NCBI GenBank assembly: GCA_021162265.1
Contig: JAGGZA010000078.1
Span: 1 to 15,665 of the forward strand
From: Candidatus Aerophobota bacterium
GTDB taxonomy: Bacteria; Aerophobota; Aerophobia; Aerophobales; B3-G15
Direction: 5' to 3'
Length of the DNA stretch: 15,665 nucleotides
Every line of letters starts with the position of its first letter. The first letter of the stretch is position 1. Position numbers and translations under genes: made by a program. The notes beneath the pieces are model-generated. The model had not been told where the DNA came from, ran no database searches, and was given only the letters and a program-made list of their open reading frames with translations. Below are positions 1 to 7,530 of this stretch, piece by piece.

Positions 1-274
1 AGATTATTTTTAAAAACTCCTTTTTTTCTCCATCAAACTCCTTTATTACTCTCTCTATCCTTTTTATTTTTACTTTTTCTTCTTTTTTAAGGAGGGCATT
101 AATGTCTTTTTCTGCTTCCCCGATATCGTTATCCGGAAGGACATAAAAATAAGGTTCACAGTCAAACAGGGCTATTACCTTTTCTCCTCTCTCTGTTTTC
201 CCAAAAACTCTTACCAGAGTTTTATCTTTTTCCCTTATATAATCTGCATCTAAGAGGAAAAACTCGGTCTTCAT
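1..274 (-). CDS. Archaeal-type family B DNA polymerase, N-terminal part
   Basis: This gene runs off the left edge; 91 codons are present. It starts at ATG 274-272, with a GGAGAG ribosome site about 9 nt upstream. The protein begins MKTEFFLLDADYI, has VRVFGK at residues 21-26 and EPYFYVLPD at 40-48. The order 'DADY', a VRxF strand and a 'PYFY' strand is the start of the N-terminal domain of archaeal replicative-type PolB (Pfu/Archaeoglobus style). It does not resemble the start of E. coli Pol II. Tyr12, Pro41 and Tyr42 line up with Pfu Tyr7, Pro36 and Tyr37, part of the uracil read-ahead pocket. The full enzyme would add an exonuclease and a polymerase domain, both outside the window. It is transcribed divergently from the GGDEF gene, from the promoter at 301-328. 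The family call is by eye on 91 residues; the role (replication, repair or mobile-element origin) is open. Confidence 0.72.
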   Translation of the reverse strand, partial: MKTEFFLLDADYIREKDKTLVRVFGKTERGEKVIALFDCEPYFYVLPDNDIGEAEKDINALLKKEEKVKIKRIERVIKEFDGEKKEFLKII

Positions 275-300
275 CTTTTTCGCTCTCCATGTCAAGAGTC

Positions 301-328
301 AGTATAAATTTAGAAAAGTCTGTGTCAA
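301..328 (-). promoter_or_regulatory. Sigma-70-type promoter for the DNA polymerase gene
   Basis: On the minus strand there is a perfect -35 TTGACA (328-323), a 16-bp spacer and a -10 TATACT (306-301). This predicts a start of transcription near 295, about 20 nt before the polymerase start codon. A second CTTGAC copy lies at 296-291, just downstream of the -10. The site is inferred from consensus match and position only. Confidence 0.65.
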
Positions 329-357
329 GTTAAAAATAACAGGAAAAAGTTCACTCT

Positions 358-386
358 TTGACAGGTTTTGTGAGAGGATATAAAAT
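358..386 (+). promoter_or_regulatory. Sigma-70-type promoter for the GAF-GGDEF-HD-GYP gene
   Basis: The -35 is TTGACA (358-363), followed by a 17-bp spacer and the -10 TAAAAT (381-386). Transcription would start near 393, leaving an untranslated leader of about 145 nt before ATG 537. That leader is AT-rich. It holds a short repeat (GTGCAGTTTGCAG, 431-443) but no riboswitch fold I can recognise; in particular I see no c-di-GMP-I or -II aptamer signature. Confidence 0.6.
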
Positions 387-536
387 ATAAAATAAAACAA
401 AACCAGTTTCTTTTTTGATTTGTCTGACGGGTGCAGTTTGCAGTAGATTTTTCTTTCCCTCTGGATTTTAATCAATAATTATTATAAAATTTCCTGTGAT
501 TTGCTCCTTATGAGAAAAAGGAAGCAAGCAACAATA

Positions 537-2108
537 ATGAAAAGGGAAATTTTTGAACTTATTTTTGAAAGATGGAATTTGAAGGAGATTCTTTTTGCAG
601 TTGCGAAGGAAATAACAGATGTCCTGGAAGCTGATAGCTGCTGCATTTTTCTCCTTAGTGGAAGTAAAAGTATAGAATACATAGCAGGATATAATTTTGA
701 TGAGAGAAAAGCCTCTATTTTCCTGAAAGAGGGAGAGGAAGTTATGAAGGGAAAGCATCTTCTCATCTTAAGCAATTTAATTGACGAAAACAATAGTGCC
801 TTTGCAACAGCAAGAGAGCAGGGAATTTTTTCTGTTGCCTTTTCTCCTCTTTTTCTTAAAGAACAACCTTTAGGTTTTTTTACAGTTTGTAGCAGAAAAC
901 CCCAATTTTTTCACAAGCAGGACTTTAAATTGTTAAGCGACCTTGCAAAAGACGTTGTTTTCATTCTGGAAAAGGTAAAGTTTATTAAAGAATTAAGGGA
1001 GAAATCCATTCGTGATAGTTTAACCGGTCTTTATTCTCGTAATTACTTTGTTACAAGGGTGAGTGAGGAAATTTCCCGGGCACGGAGAAGTGGAGAGAGT
1101 GTGGGTTTTCTTTTCTGTGATATTGATAACTTTAAATCCATTAACAGAACAAGAGGATATGCAGAAGGGGATAGGGTTTTGTGCAGGGTGGCAAATACAA
1201 TAAAAACATATTTGAGAGAAGCGGATGTTATATGTAGATATGGAGGAGATGAATTTGCTATTCTGCTTCCCCATACAGATTATTTAGAGGCGACCAGAGT
1301 GGCTGAAAGGATAAATTATGGTTTGAAATGCGCAGCTAAAGAAGAGACTCCTTGCTTAACTTTAAGCATTGGTGTGGTTTGTTATCCTGAGCATGCAAAT
1401 TCTTTTGAGGATATTTTGGCAAAAGCAGATGTAAGTATGATTTTTGCCAAGCACTGCCCGGAGAGTAAAATTGTTGCCTGGGGCGGATGGAATATTCCTG
1501 ATATCAAGAAGCTGCGAATTCGTGAAGTTCTCCCTGAGGTTATTTACACGCTTGCAGAAGCAGCAGATGAAAAAAATGGTTATGCTCCCGATCATTCAAG
1601 GCTCGTATCAAGGAAAGCTGTTGTTCTGGCAAAGGAAGTTGGTGCCAGTGAGGAGGCAATTAGAAAAGTAAGAGTATCTGCGCTTCTTCAAGATATAGGA
1701 AATATGGCTATTCCTGAGTATATCCTTAACAAGCCCGGTTCTCTTACCGAAGAAGAGAGAAATATAATTAAAAAGCACCCTGAACAAAGTGTAAAATTGT
1801 TAAGGTATATTAAGGGACTGGGAGAACTTGCTCTCATAGTAAGGTCTGTGCATGAAAGATGGGATGGAAAAGGTTATCCTGACGGACTTAGTGGAGAGGA
1901 TATACCTCTGGAGGCAAGGATAATTTCCGTGGTGAATGCTTATTACGCTATGCTTTCTGAAAGACCCTACAGGAGGAAACTATCCAGCAGGGAGACCATA
2001 AAGCAGTTAAAAGAACAGGCAGGCAGACAATTTGACCCCGGGATAGTTAAATCCTTTTTGGAAATTTTGCAAAGGAGAAAGAGAAATGATAGATTGCCCG
2101 AATCTTAA
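537..2108 (+). CDS. GAF-GGDEF-HD-GYP cyclic-di-GMP signalling protein
   Basis: This 523-residue cytoplasmic protein has three domains: GAF (about 15-150), GGDEF (about 158-315) and HD-GYP (about 335-510). It has no membrane segment. The GGDEF domain looks active: DxD-type metal residues in DIDNFK (195-200), an intact GGDEF (236-240), and an RxxD inhibition site (READ, 227-230) exactly five residues before it. The HD-GYP domain is damaged at metal ligands. The HD pair reads QD (385-386), the HHE motif reads VHE (438-440), and the VADxxDA motif reads VNAYYA, while GYP (446-448) is kept. It probably makes c-di-GMP under GAF control, with the HD-GYP part binding rather than cutting it. ATG 537 is preferred because GAF homology starts right after it and AGGAAG lies 12 nt upstream. 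TTG 501 and ATG 510 are in frame but have no ribosome site. The last 23 nt overlap the next gene. Confidence 0.88.
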   Translation: MKREIFELIFERWNLKEILFAVAKEITDVLEADSCCIFLLSGSKSIEYIAGYNFDERKASIFLKEGEEVMKGKHLLILSNLIDENNSAFATAREQGIFSVAFSPLFLKEQPLGFFTVCSRKPQFFHKQDFKLLSDLAKDVVFILEKVKFIKELREKSIRDSLTGLYSRNYFVTRVSEEISRARRSGESVGFLFCDIDNFKSINRTRGYAEGDRVLCRVANTIKTYLREADVICRYGGDEFAILLPHTDYLEATRVAERINYGLKCAAKEETPCLTLSIGVVCYPEHANSFEDILAKADVSMIFAKHCPESKIVAWGGWNIPDIKKLRIREVLPEVIYTLAEAADEKNGYAPDHSRLVSRKAVVLAKEVGASEEAIRKVRVSALLQDIGNMAIPEYILNKPGSLTEEERNIIKKHPEQSVKLLRYIKGLGELALIVRSVHERWDGKGYPDGLSGEDIPLEARIISVVNAYYAMLSERPYRRKLSSRETIKQLKEQAGRQFDPGIVKSFLEILQRRKRNDRLPES

Positions 2109-2292
2109 AGAAAATTTAAAAAGATGTAATTGTACTTACGAACCTTGTTCCAGAAAAGGGAGATGCTGTGAATGTTTGAAATATCACTGGCAGATGGGGG
2201 AACTTCCGGCTTGCTTTTTTCCTCCTGAAGTGGAAAAAACCTATGACCGCTCCTTAAAGCGGTTTATCGAACTTTACCAGAATAAAAGATAA
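2086..2292 (+). CDS. Small eight-cysteine protein, DUF6485-like
   Basis: This 68-residue protein has eight cysteines at 4, 14, 16, 21, 27, 28, 30 and 43, followed by a charged helical tail. The signature CNCTYEPCSRKG (14-25), then CCECLKYH (27-34) and LPACFFPPEVEKTYDRS (40-56), matches what I remember of the DUF6485 family, small soluble proteins of unknown function in anaerobes. The cysteine pairs suggest zinc or iron-sulfur binding, but that is inference. There is no signal peptide. Ribosome site AAGGAG (2072-2077) sits 8 nt before the ATG, inside the upstream gene, and the two frames overlap by 23 nt. Translation is therefore probably coupled to the c-di-GMP protein. Its stop lies 2 nt from the convergent fabD stop. 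Confidence 0.82.
   Translation: MIDCPNLKENLKRCNCTYEPCSRKGRCCECLKYHWQMGELPACFFPPEVEKTYDRSLKRFIELYQNKR
2246..2263 (-). terminator. Possible terminator for the long minus-strand operon
   Basis: A perfect 6-bp stem (ACCGCT / AGCGGT) with a 6-nt loop lies about 30 nt past the fabD stop, inside the opposing small gene. On the minus strand a run of six T follows about 6 nt later. The stem is short and the T-run is displaced, so this is a weak candidate; the same bases also code for protein on the other strand. Confidence 0.28.
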
Positions 2293-2294
2293 AC

Positions 2295-3221
2295 TCAGGA
2301 TGATAATAAGGTTTTTACCTGATTAATTGAATCTACACTTTCAATTCCTGTAAGGGTTACTCTTTTATTTATCCTTTTCATTAAACCCTGGAGGACTTTT
2401 CCGGGCCCAACTTCTAAAAATACATTAAATCCATAGGTAAGCAGAAGCCTCATACTTTTTTCCCACAGGACAGGATGGTCCATTTGTAACTTCAGGTTTT
2501 CTTTTACCTGTCTACCAGTTGTTGCGTAATTACCTGTAGAGTTGCTTACCACAGGACAGATGGGGTCTTTGAACTCAAAATTTTCCAGAAAAGAGGAAAA
2601 TTCTTTTGATGCCTCCTTCATTAATGGTGAGTGAAATGCTCCTGAGACAGGAAGAGGAATAATTCCCCTTGCACCAATTTTTTTGAGCTTTTCTCCTGTT
2701 TTCGTAACTTCATCCCGGCACCCTGATATAACTACCTGTCCGGGACAGTTGAAGTTAACAACATATACATCTTTTGCCCGGTTACATACCTTAAGCACAT
2801 CCTCTGCAGACATACCAATTACTGCAGCCATTGAACCTTTATTTTCCTTTCCTGCTTTCTCCATAAGCCGCGCTCTTTCTTTAACAATTTTTAATCCCTC
2901 GGGAAAATCGATAACCTCTGCTGCCAGGAGAGCGCTATACTCACCCAGGCTATGTCCTGCAACAGCAGAAGGTAAAACTCCCTTTTCTTTTATAAATCTT
3001 GTCAAAATCCAGTTTATCGTTAAGAGGGCAGGTTGGAGATTATAGGTTCTTGTAAGTTCCTTTTCTGGACCTTCTATACATATTCTCTCTATATCAAATC
3101 CCAGGATTTGATGTGCTTCCTCAAATATATTTCTTGCCGGGGGGTAAAGTTTTGAAAAATTTTTCCCCATTCCCACTTTTTGAGAACCCTGTCCCGGATA
3201 TAAAAAAGCTATTTTTTTCAT
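2295..3221 (-). CDS. fabD: Malonyl-CoA:acyl carrier protein transacylase (FabD)
   Basis: FabD moves the malonyl group from malonyl-CoA to acyl carrier protein, the committed entry to type II fatty-acid synthesis in the cytoplasm. The 308-residue length is typical. Visible motifs are the oxyanion-hole stretch PGQGSQ (9-14), the nucleophile elbow GHSLGEY with Ser91, the malonyl-carboxylate arginine Arg116, NCPGQVVISG (158-167) and the catalytic histidine His197 in GAFHSPLM. The start codon overlaps the gyrA stop as ATGA, with no clear ribosome site of its own, so it probably depends on ribosomes ending gyrA. It is the last gene of the eight-gene run. Other fab genes are not in the window. AccA in the same run supplies its substrate pathway. 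Confidence 0.96.
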   Translation of the reverse strand: MKKIAFLYPGQGSQKVGMGKNFSKLYPPARNIFEEAHQILGFDIERICIEGPEKELTRTYNLQPALLTINWILTRFIKEKGVLPSAVAGHSLGEYSALLAAEVIDFPEGLKIVKERARLMEKAGKENKGSMAAVIGMSAEDVLKVCNRAKDVYVVNFNCPGQVVISGCRDEVTKTGEKLKKIGARGIIPLPVSGAFHSPLMKEASKEFSSFLENFEFKDPICPVVSNSTGNYATTGRQVKENLKLQMDHPVLWEKSMRLLLTYGFNVFLEVGPGKVLQGLMKRINKRVTLTGIESVDSINQVKTLLSS

Positions 3222-5626
3222 GCCACGGCAATAACTGTGTCGTCTTTATCTACCTTTATGATTCTACATCCTGCAGCAACTCTTCCTGTCCTGCGTATAT
3301 TCTTTGCCCATAATCTTATACTTTTCCCCTTTTGAGTTATTATTATTATCTCATCATCTTTTTCCACCTTTTTAACAGCTACCACTTCTCCTCTCTCTGG
3401 CTGGAGACGTATATTCTTTATTCCCTTCCCCCCCCTTCTTATTCTGCGATAACTGGAGATAGGGGTTCTTTTCCCGTATCCCCTGGTAGTTATGGTGAAA
3501 AGGTCAGCGTTATCATTAGCTACAACAGCATCTATTACTTCATCTTCATCTGATAGAGATATTCCTTTGACTCCAGCTGATGCTCTTCCCATTGCCCGTA
3601 CATCCTTTTCCGAGAACCTTATAGCCATTCCCCTTTTAGTGGAGAGGATGATTTCATCGCTTCCTGATGTTGAAAGTACTTTAATGAGCTCATCTTGCTC
3701 ATTTAGTTTAATAGCTATTATTCCTCCTCTCTTAATATGAGAATACTTGCTCATAGGTGTTTTTTTAACCAGTCCCTTTTTTGTTACCATAAATAGAAAA
3801 CTATGAGGGGTAAAGTTATCTACAGGTATTACAGCAGTGATTTTATCCTTGCCCAGCGGGATAAAGTTTACTATAGCTCTACCTCGTTCTCCCCTTCTTT
3901 TTTGAGGAATTTCATATGCCTTCATGCAGTGAACTTTACCAGAGCTGGTAAAGAAAAGAAGTGTGGAATGAGTATTGCAGAGAATAATGTTTTTTGCAAC
4001 ATCTCCCCTTCCCAGCGATACTCCACTTACTCCTTTCCCCCCTCTTTTTTGCCTTTTGTAAGCTCTGAGAGGAGTATATTTTATATATTCATTTGAGGTA
4101 ATGGTTATTATTACATCTTCTTTTTCAATTAAGTCTTCTGGTTTAAATTCCAATCCTTCCTGATTATCTTTTTCTATTAGAGTTTTACGAGGATTGGCGT
4201 ATTTTTCTTTGATTTTTCTTAACTCATCCTTAATTATCTTCCATATCTCACTGTCACTCTCAAGGATTGCCTTAAACTCCTGTATGCTTTTTATAGATTC
4301 TCTGTGTTCTTTTTCTACTTTCTCTCTTTCTATGCTGGTCAACCTTTGTAATCTCATATTTAAAATAGAATCTGCTTGAGCCTGGGTTAAATCTAATTTA
4401 TCAATCAGTTTTTTCCCTGCCTGCTGAGGGTTGGGGGATTCTTTTATGATTTTTATCACCTCATCAATTCTCATTAATGCCTTTTTAAATCCCTCAAGAA
4501 TATGTGCCTTCTTTTCTTCTTTGTCCAGAAGATAGCGGGTCCGGCGAATAATTACACTCCTGCGATACTCAAGGTAGTGTTTGATAGCCTGAGGTAAACT
4601 GAGTTGTTGAGGTTTCCCATTTACAAGAGCAAGAAGGATAATTCCAAAACTCGTCTGCAAGGGGGTGTGTTTATAAAGTTGATTGAGGATGATTTCCGAA
4701 GTGAAGGCACGAGAAACTTCCACGACCACTCTTATCCCCTTTTTGTCCGATTCATCTCTTATGCTTTTTATTCCCTTTATTTTTTCATTCTGGACAAGCT
4801 CAACAATTTTCTCTATTAAGTTGGTCTTAATCACCTGGTAAGGTATCTGTTCTATAATTATTCTCTCCCTGCCATCTTCTCTTTCTATAAAAGCTTTACC
4901 CCTGATGATTATTTTACCCTTTCCTTCCATATAGGCTTTTTTTATCCCTTCGCTTTGTAAAACAATTCCTCCTGTAGGGAAATCAGGTCCTTTTACAAAT
5001 CTCATAAGCTCTTCACAGCTTATCTGAGGATTATCTATCATGGCTATACAGGCGTCTATTATCTCAGCTAAGTTATGGGGCGGTATGTTGGTAGCCATTC
5101 CCACCGCTATTCCCGATGCTCCATTTACAAGAAGGTTGGGAAAACTGGCAGGTAAAACTACAGGTTCTTTTAAAGAATTGTCAAAGTTAGGGATAAAGTC
5201 CACAGTATCCTTGTCAAGGTCTTTCAAGAGCTCTTCGCTTATGGATGCAAGTCTTACTTCTGTATATCTCATAGCTGCAGGAGGATCACCATCTATTGAG
5301 CCAAAGTTACCCTGACCGTCAATTAGAGGGTGCCTCAGGGAAAAATCTTGAGCCATTCTCACAAGAGCATCGTACACAGCCATATCTCCATGTGGATGAT
5401 ACTTACCCAGAACTTCTCCTACCAGACGAGCAGATTTACGATAAGGTCGGGAGGGAAAAAGCCCCAGTTCTCGCATAGCATAGAGTATTCTTCTCTGTAC
5501 AGGCTTTAGTCCGTCTCTAACATCAGGAAGAGCCCTCCCAACAATTACGCTCATAGCGTAACTGAGATAGGACTTTCTCATTTCGTCTTCTAAAAATATA
5601 GGCTCAGATTTTTCTTCTACAGACAC
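3218..5626 (-). CDS. gyrA: DNA gyrase subunit A
   Basis: GyrA cuts and rejoins DNA in the A2B2 gyrase that introduces negative supercoils. The 802-residue protein has the breakage-reunion domain, with catalytic Tyr121 in AAMRYTEVRLA and KYHPHGD before it. A beta-pinwheel C-terminal domain contains a canonical GyrA box, QKRGGKG (526-532), which marks it as gyrase rather than topoisomerase IV. It lacks the long acidic tail of E. coli GyrA. Start is GTG 5626-5624; its AGGAG ribosome site (5638-5634) overlaps the gyrB stop codon by one base, with 11 nt between genes. The residue equivalent to E. coli Ser83 is Met82, and Asp87 is kept as Asp86. Ser83 is a main quinolone contact, so natural low sensitivity is plausible but unproven. 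Confidence 0.98.
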   Translation of the reverse strand: MSVEEKSEPIFLEDEMRKSYLSYAMSVIVGRALPDVRDGLKPVQRRILYAMRELGLFPSRPYRKSARLVGEVLGKYHPHGDMAVYDALVRMAQDFSLRHPLIDGQGNFGSIDGDPPAAMRYTEVRLASISEELLKDLDKDTVDFIPNFDNSLKEPVVLPASFPNLLVNGASGIAVGMATNIPPHNLAEIIDACIAMIDNPQISCEELMRFVKGPDFPTGGIVLQSEGIKKAYMEGKGKIIIRGKAFIEREDGRERIIIEQIPYQVIKTNLIEKIVELVQNEKIKGIKSIRDESDKKGIRVVVEVSRAFTSEIILNQLYKHTPLQTSFGIILLALVNGKPQQLSLPQAIKHYLEYRRSVIIRRTRYLLDKEEKKAHILEGFKKALMRIDEVIKIIKESPNPQQAGKKLIDKLDLTQAQADSILNMRLQRLTSIEREKVEKEHRESIKSIQEFKAILESDSEIWKIIKDELRKIKEKYANPRKTLIEKDNQEGLEFKPEDLIEKEDVIITITSNEYIKYTPLRAYKRQKRGGKGVSGVSLGRGDVAKNIILCNTHSTLLFFTSSGKVHCMKAYEIPQKRRGERGRAIVNFIPLGKDKITAVIPVDNFTPHSFLFMVTKKGLVKKTPMSKYSHIKRGGIIAIKLNEQDELIKVLSTSGSDEIILSTKRGMAIRFSEKDVRAMGRASAGVKGISLSDEDEVIDAVVANDNADLFTITTRGYGKRTPISSYRRIRRGGKGIKNIRLQPERGEVVAVKKVEKDDEIIIITQKGKSIRLWAKNIRRTGRVAAGCRIIKVDKDDTVIAVA

Positions 5627-5637
5627 TTTTTATCTCC

Positions 5638-7530
5638 TTATATATCTAATTCACTTACTTCTGTAGCGTGTTCCTCAATAAATTTTCTGCGAGGTTCTAC
5701 CTCCTCACCCATTAACATTGAAAAAAGCTCATCAGCCTCAACTGCATCTTCAATAGATACCCTGTACAGGGTTCTTGTTTCAGGATTCATTGTTGCTTCC
5801 CATAGTTGTTCAGGATTCATTTCTCCAAGCCCTTTGTATCTTTGGACTTCTATTTTTTCTCCTTTTAATTTTTCTCTTAAGTTGTTAAGTTCACCATCAC
5901 TGTAAAGAAAATACTCCTTTTTTTTATTGGTAACTTTGTAAAGGGGTGGTTGAGCAATATAAACGTGTCCTTCTCTGATTAAACCCTGCATATATCGGTA
6001 GAAAAAGGTAAGGAGTAAAGTTCTTATATGTGCCCCATCCACATCCGCATCACTCATCAGGATAATTTTGTTGTATCTTAGTTTAGATATGTCGAATTCT
6101 TCCTTTATACCAGTGCCAATCGCTGCAATCATAGCTTTAATTTCATCGTTGTTTAATACTTTAACAGGATGAGATTTTTCCACGTTGATTATCTTTCCCT
6201 TTATAGGAAGAATAGCCTGGAATTTTCTATCCCTTCCCTGTTTAGCCGAACCTCCTGCTGAATCTCCTTCAACTATGTAAAGTTCATTTCTTTGAGGATT
6301 GTTTTCAGAGCAGGCTGCCAGTTTCCCTGGCAAAGCTCCTCCACCGAGGCTCTCTTTTTTTCGAGTGAGTTCTCTTGCCCTTTGAGCAGCAAGGCGTGCT
6401 CGAGAAGCAGAAACTGTTTTCTGGAGAATAACTTTGGCAATAGGAGGGTTTTCTTCAAAATAGCGAGTTAGACCCTCATAAACCACCGAATCTACTATAC
6501 CTCTAACCTCACTGTTACCCAGTCTTGTCTTGGTTTGTCCTTCAAACTGTGGGTTGGGTAGTTTCATGTTTATTATAGCAGTTAATCCTTCCCTTGTATC
6601 TTCTCCCATAATATTAATTTCCTTATTTTCCATCTTCCTTGCGTAATCGTTTATTGCTCTTGTAAGAGCAGCTTTGAATCCTGAGAGGTGAGTTCCTCCT
6701 TCTTCGGTATTGATGTCGTTGACAAAGGCAAATATATCCTGGATAAAGCTTTGATTATACTGAATAGCTATTTCCAGATATACTCTTCCCCTTTCCTCTT
6801 CTATGTATATTGGTTCCGGGAATAGCACCTCTCTGTTCTGGTTCAGGTACTTAACAAACTCTATTATTCCTCCCTCATACCTGAATTTTTTTCTCTGTCC
6901 TGTTCTTTTATCCTCAATTTCTATACTTACTCCTTTGTTAAGAAAGGCAAGTTCTCTCAATCTACGGGAAATCCTTTCGTAATCAAATTCTATAGATTCA
7001 AAGACCTCAGGGTCAGGAGCGAAGGTAATTTCAGTACCACTTTTTTCTTTTTCAATATCACCTATGATTTCCACAGGTGATGTTGGTTTTCCCCTTGAAT
7101 AGGTTTGTCTCCATATCTTTCCATCTCGGTAAACTTTTGCTTCCAGAAAAACCGATAGTGCATTTACCACTGAGATTCCAACTCCGTGAAGTCCTCCCGC
7201 AACCCGGTATGTCTTATCGTCAAATTTTCCTCCAGAGTGGAGGGTGGTCATTACCAGTTCCAGGGCTGACTTTTTGTAGATAGGATGCTGGTCAACGGGT
7301 ATTCCTCTTCCATCATCAATTACAGTTATACGATTATCAGGATGAATAATAACCTCAATTTCCCTGCAGTAACCGGCAAGAACCTCATCAATTGAGTTAT
7401 CAACAACTTCATTTACAAGATGATGGAGTCCACGAGGACCAGTGCTACCTATATACATTCCTGGCCTTCTTCTTACAGCCTCAAGGTCTTTTAAAACTTT
7501 TATATGTTCAGCTTTATATTCCTTACTCAT
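5638..7530 (-). CDS. gyrB: DNA gyrase subunit B
   Basis: GyrB is the ATPase half of gyrase. At 630 residues it is the short form without the large insert seen in many proteobacteria. In order: the GHKL ATPase site with Glu41 (catalytic base), Asn45 and Asp72 in IDDGRGIP; the GGLHGVG loop (112-118); the transducer domain; the TOPRIM domain with YIVEGDSAGGSAK (418-430, Glu421) and SDADVDG (493-499); and the C-terminal QRYKGLGEMNPEQLW (563-577). All key residues are present. Its ATG overlaps the accA stop by 8 nt (ATGAGTAA) with a GGTGAGG ribosome site just upstream, so translation is probably coupled to accA. gyrA follows 11 nt later, which should keep the two subunits in step. Confidence 0.98.
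   Translation of the reverse strand: MSKEYKAEHIKVLKDLEAVRRRPGMYIGSTGPRGLHHLVNEVVDNSIDEVLAGYCREIEVIIHPDNRITVIDDGRGIPVDQHPIYKKSALELVMTTLHSGGKFDDKTYRVAGGLHGVGISVVNALSVFLEAKVYRDGKIWRQTYSRGKPTSPVEIIGDIEKEKSGTEITFAPDPEVFESIEFDYERISRRLRELAFLNKGVSIEIEDKRTGQRKKFRYEGGIIEFVKYLNQNREVLFPEPIYIEEERGRVYLEIAIQYNQSFIQDIFAFVNDINTEEGGTHLSGFKAALTRAINDYARKMENKEINIMGEDTREGLTAIINMKLPNPQFEGQTKTRLGNSEVRGIVDSVVYEGLTRYFEENPPIAKVILQKTVSASRARLAAQRARELTRKKESLGGGALPGKLAACSENNPQRNELYIVEGDSAGGSAKQGRDRKFQAILPIKGKIINVEKSHPVKVLNNDEIKAMIAAIGTGIKEEFDISKLRYNKIILMSDADVDGAHIRTLLLTFFYRYMQGLIREGHVYIAQPPLYKVTNKKKEYFLYSDGELNNLREKLKGEKIEVQRYKGLGEMNPEQLWEATMNPETRTLYRVSIEDAVEADELFSMLMGEEVEPRRKFIEEHATEVSELDI

Noticed and set aside
323..363. 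Inverted TGTCAA...TTGACA pair as an operator between the divergent genes
   Set aside because: Each arm is simply the -35 box of one divergent promoter, so the symmetry needs no extra explanation.
393..536. Long leader before the GGDEF gene as a possible c-di-GMP riboswitch
   Set aside because: No conserved aptamer bases or long stems could be found; the stretch is AT-rich with only a short GCAG repeat.
2296..2322. TCAGG...CCTGA and AGGT-TTTT-ACCT pairings just past the DUF6485-like stop as a plus-strand terminator
   Set aside because: Stems are only 4-5 bp and no T-run follows; they also lie within the fabD coding end.
2683..3045. A 120-codon open frame on the plus strand opposite fabD
   Set aside because: It is antisense to the FabD active-site region and has no recognisable domain, ribosome site or promoter.
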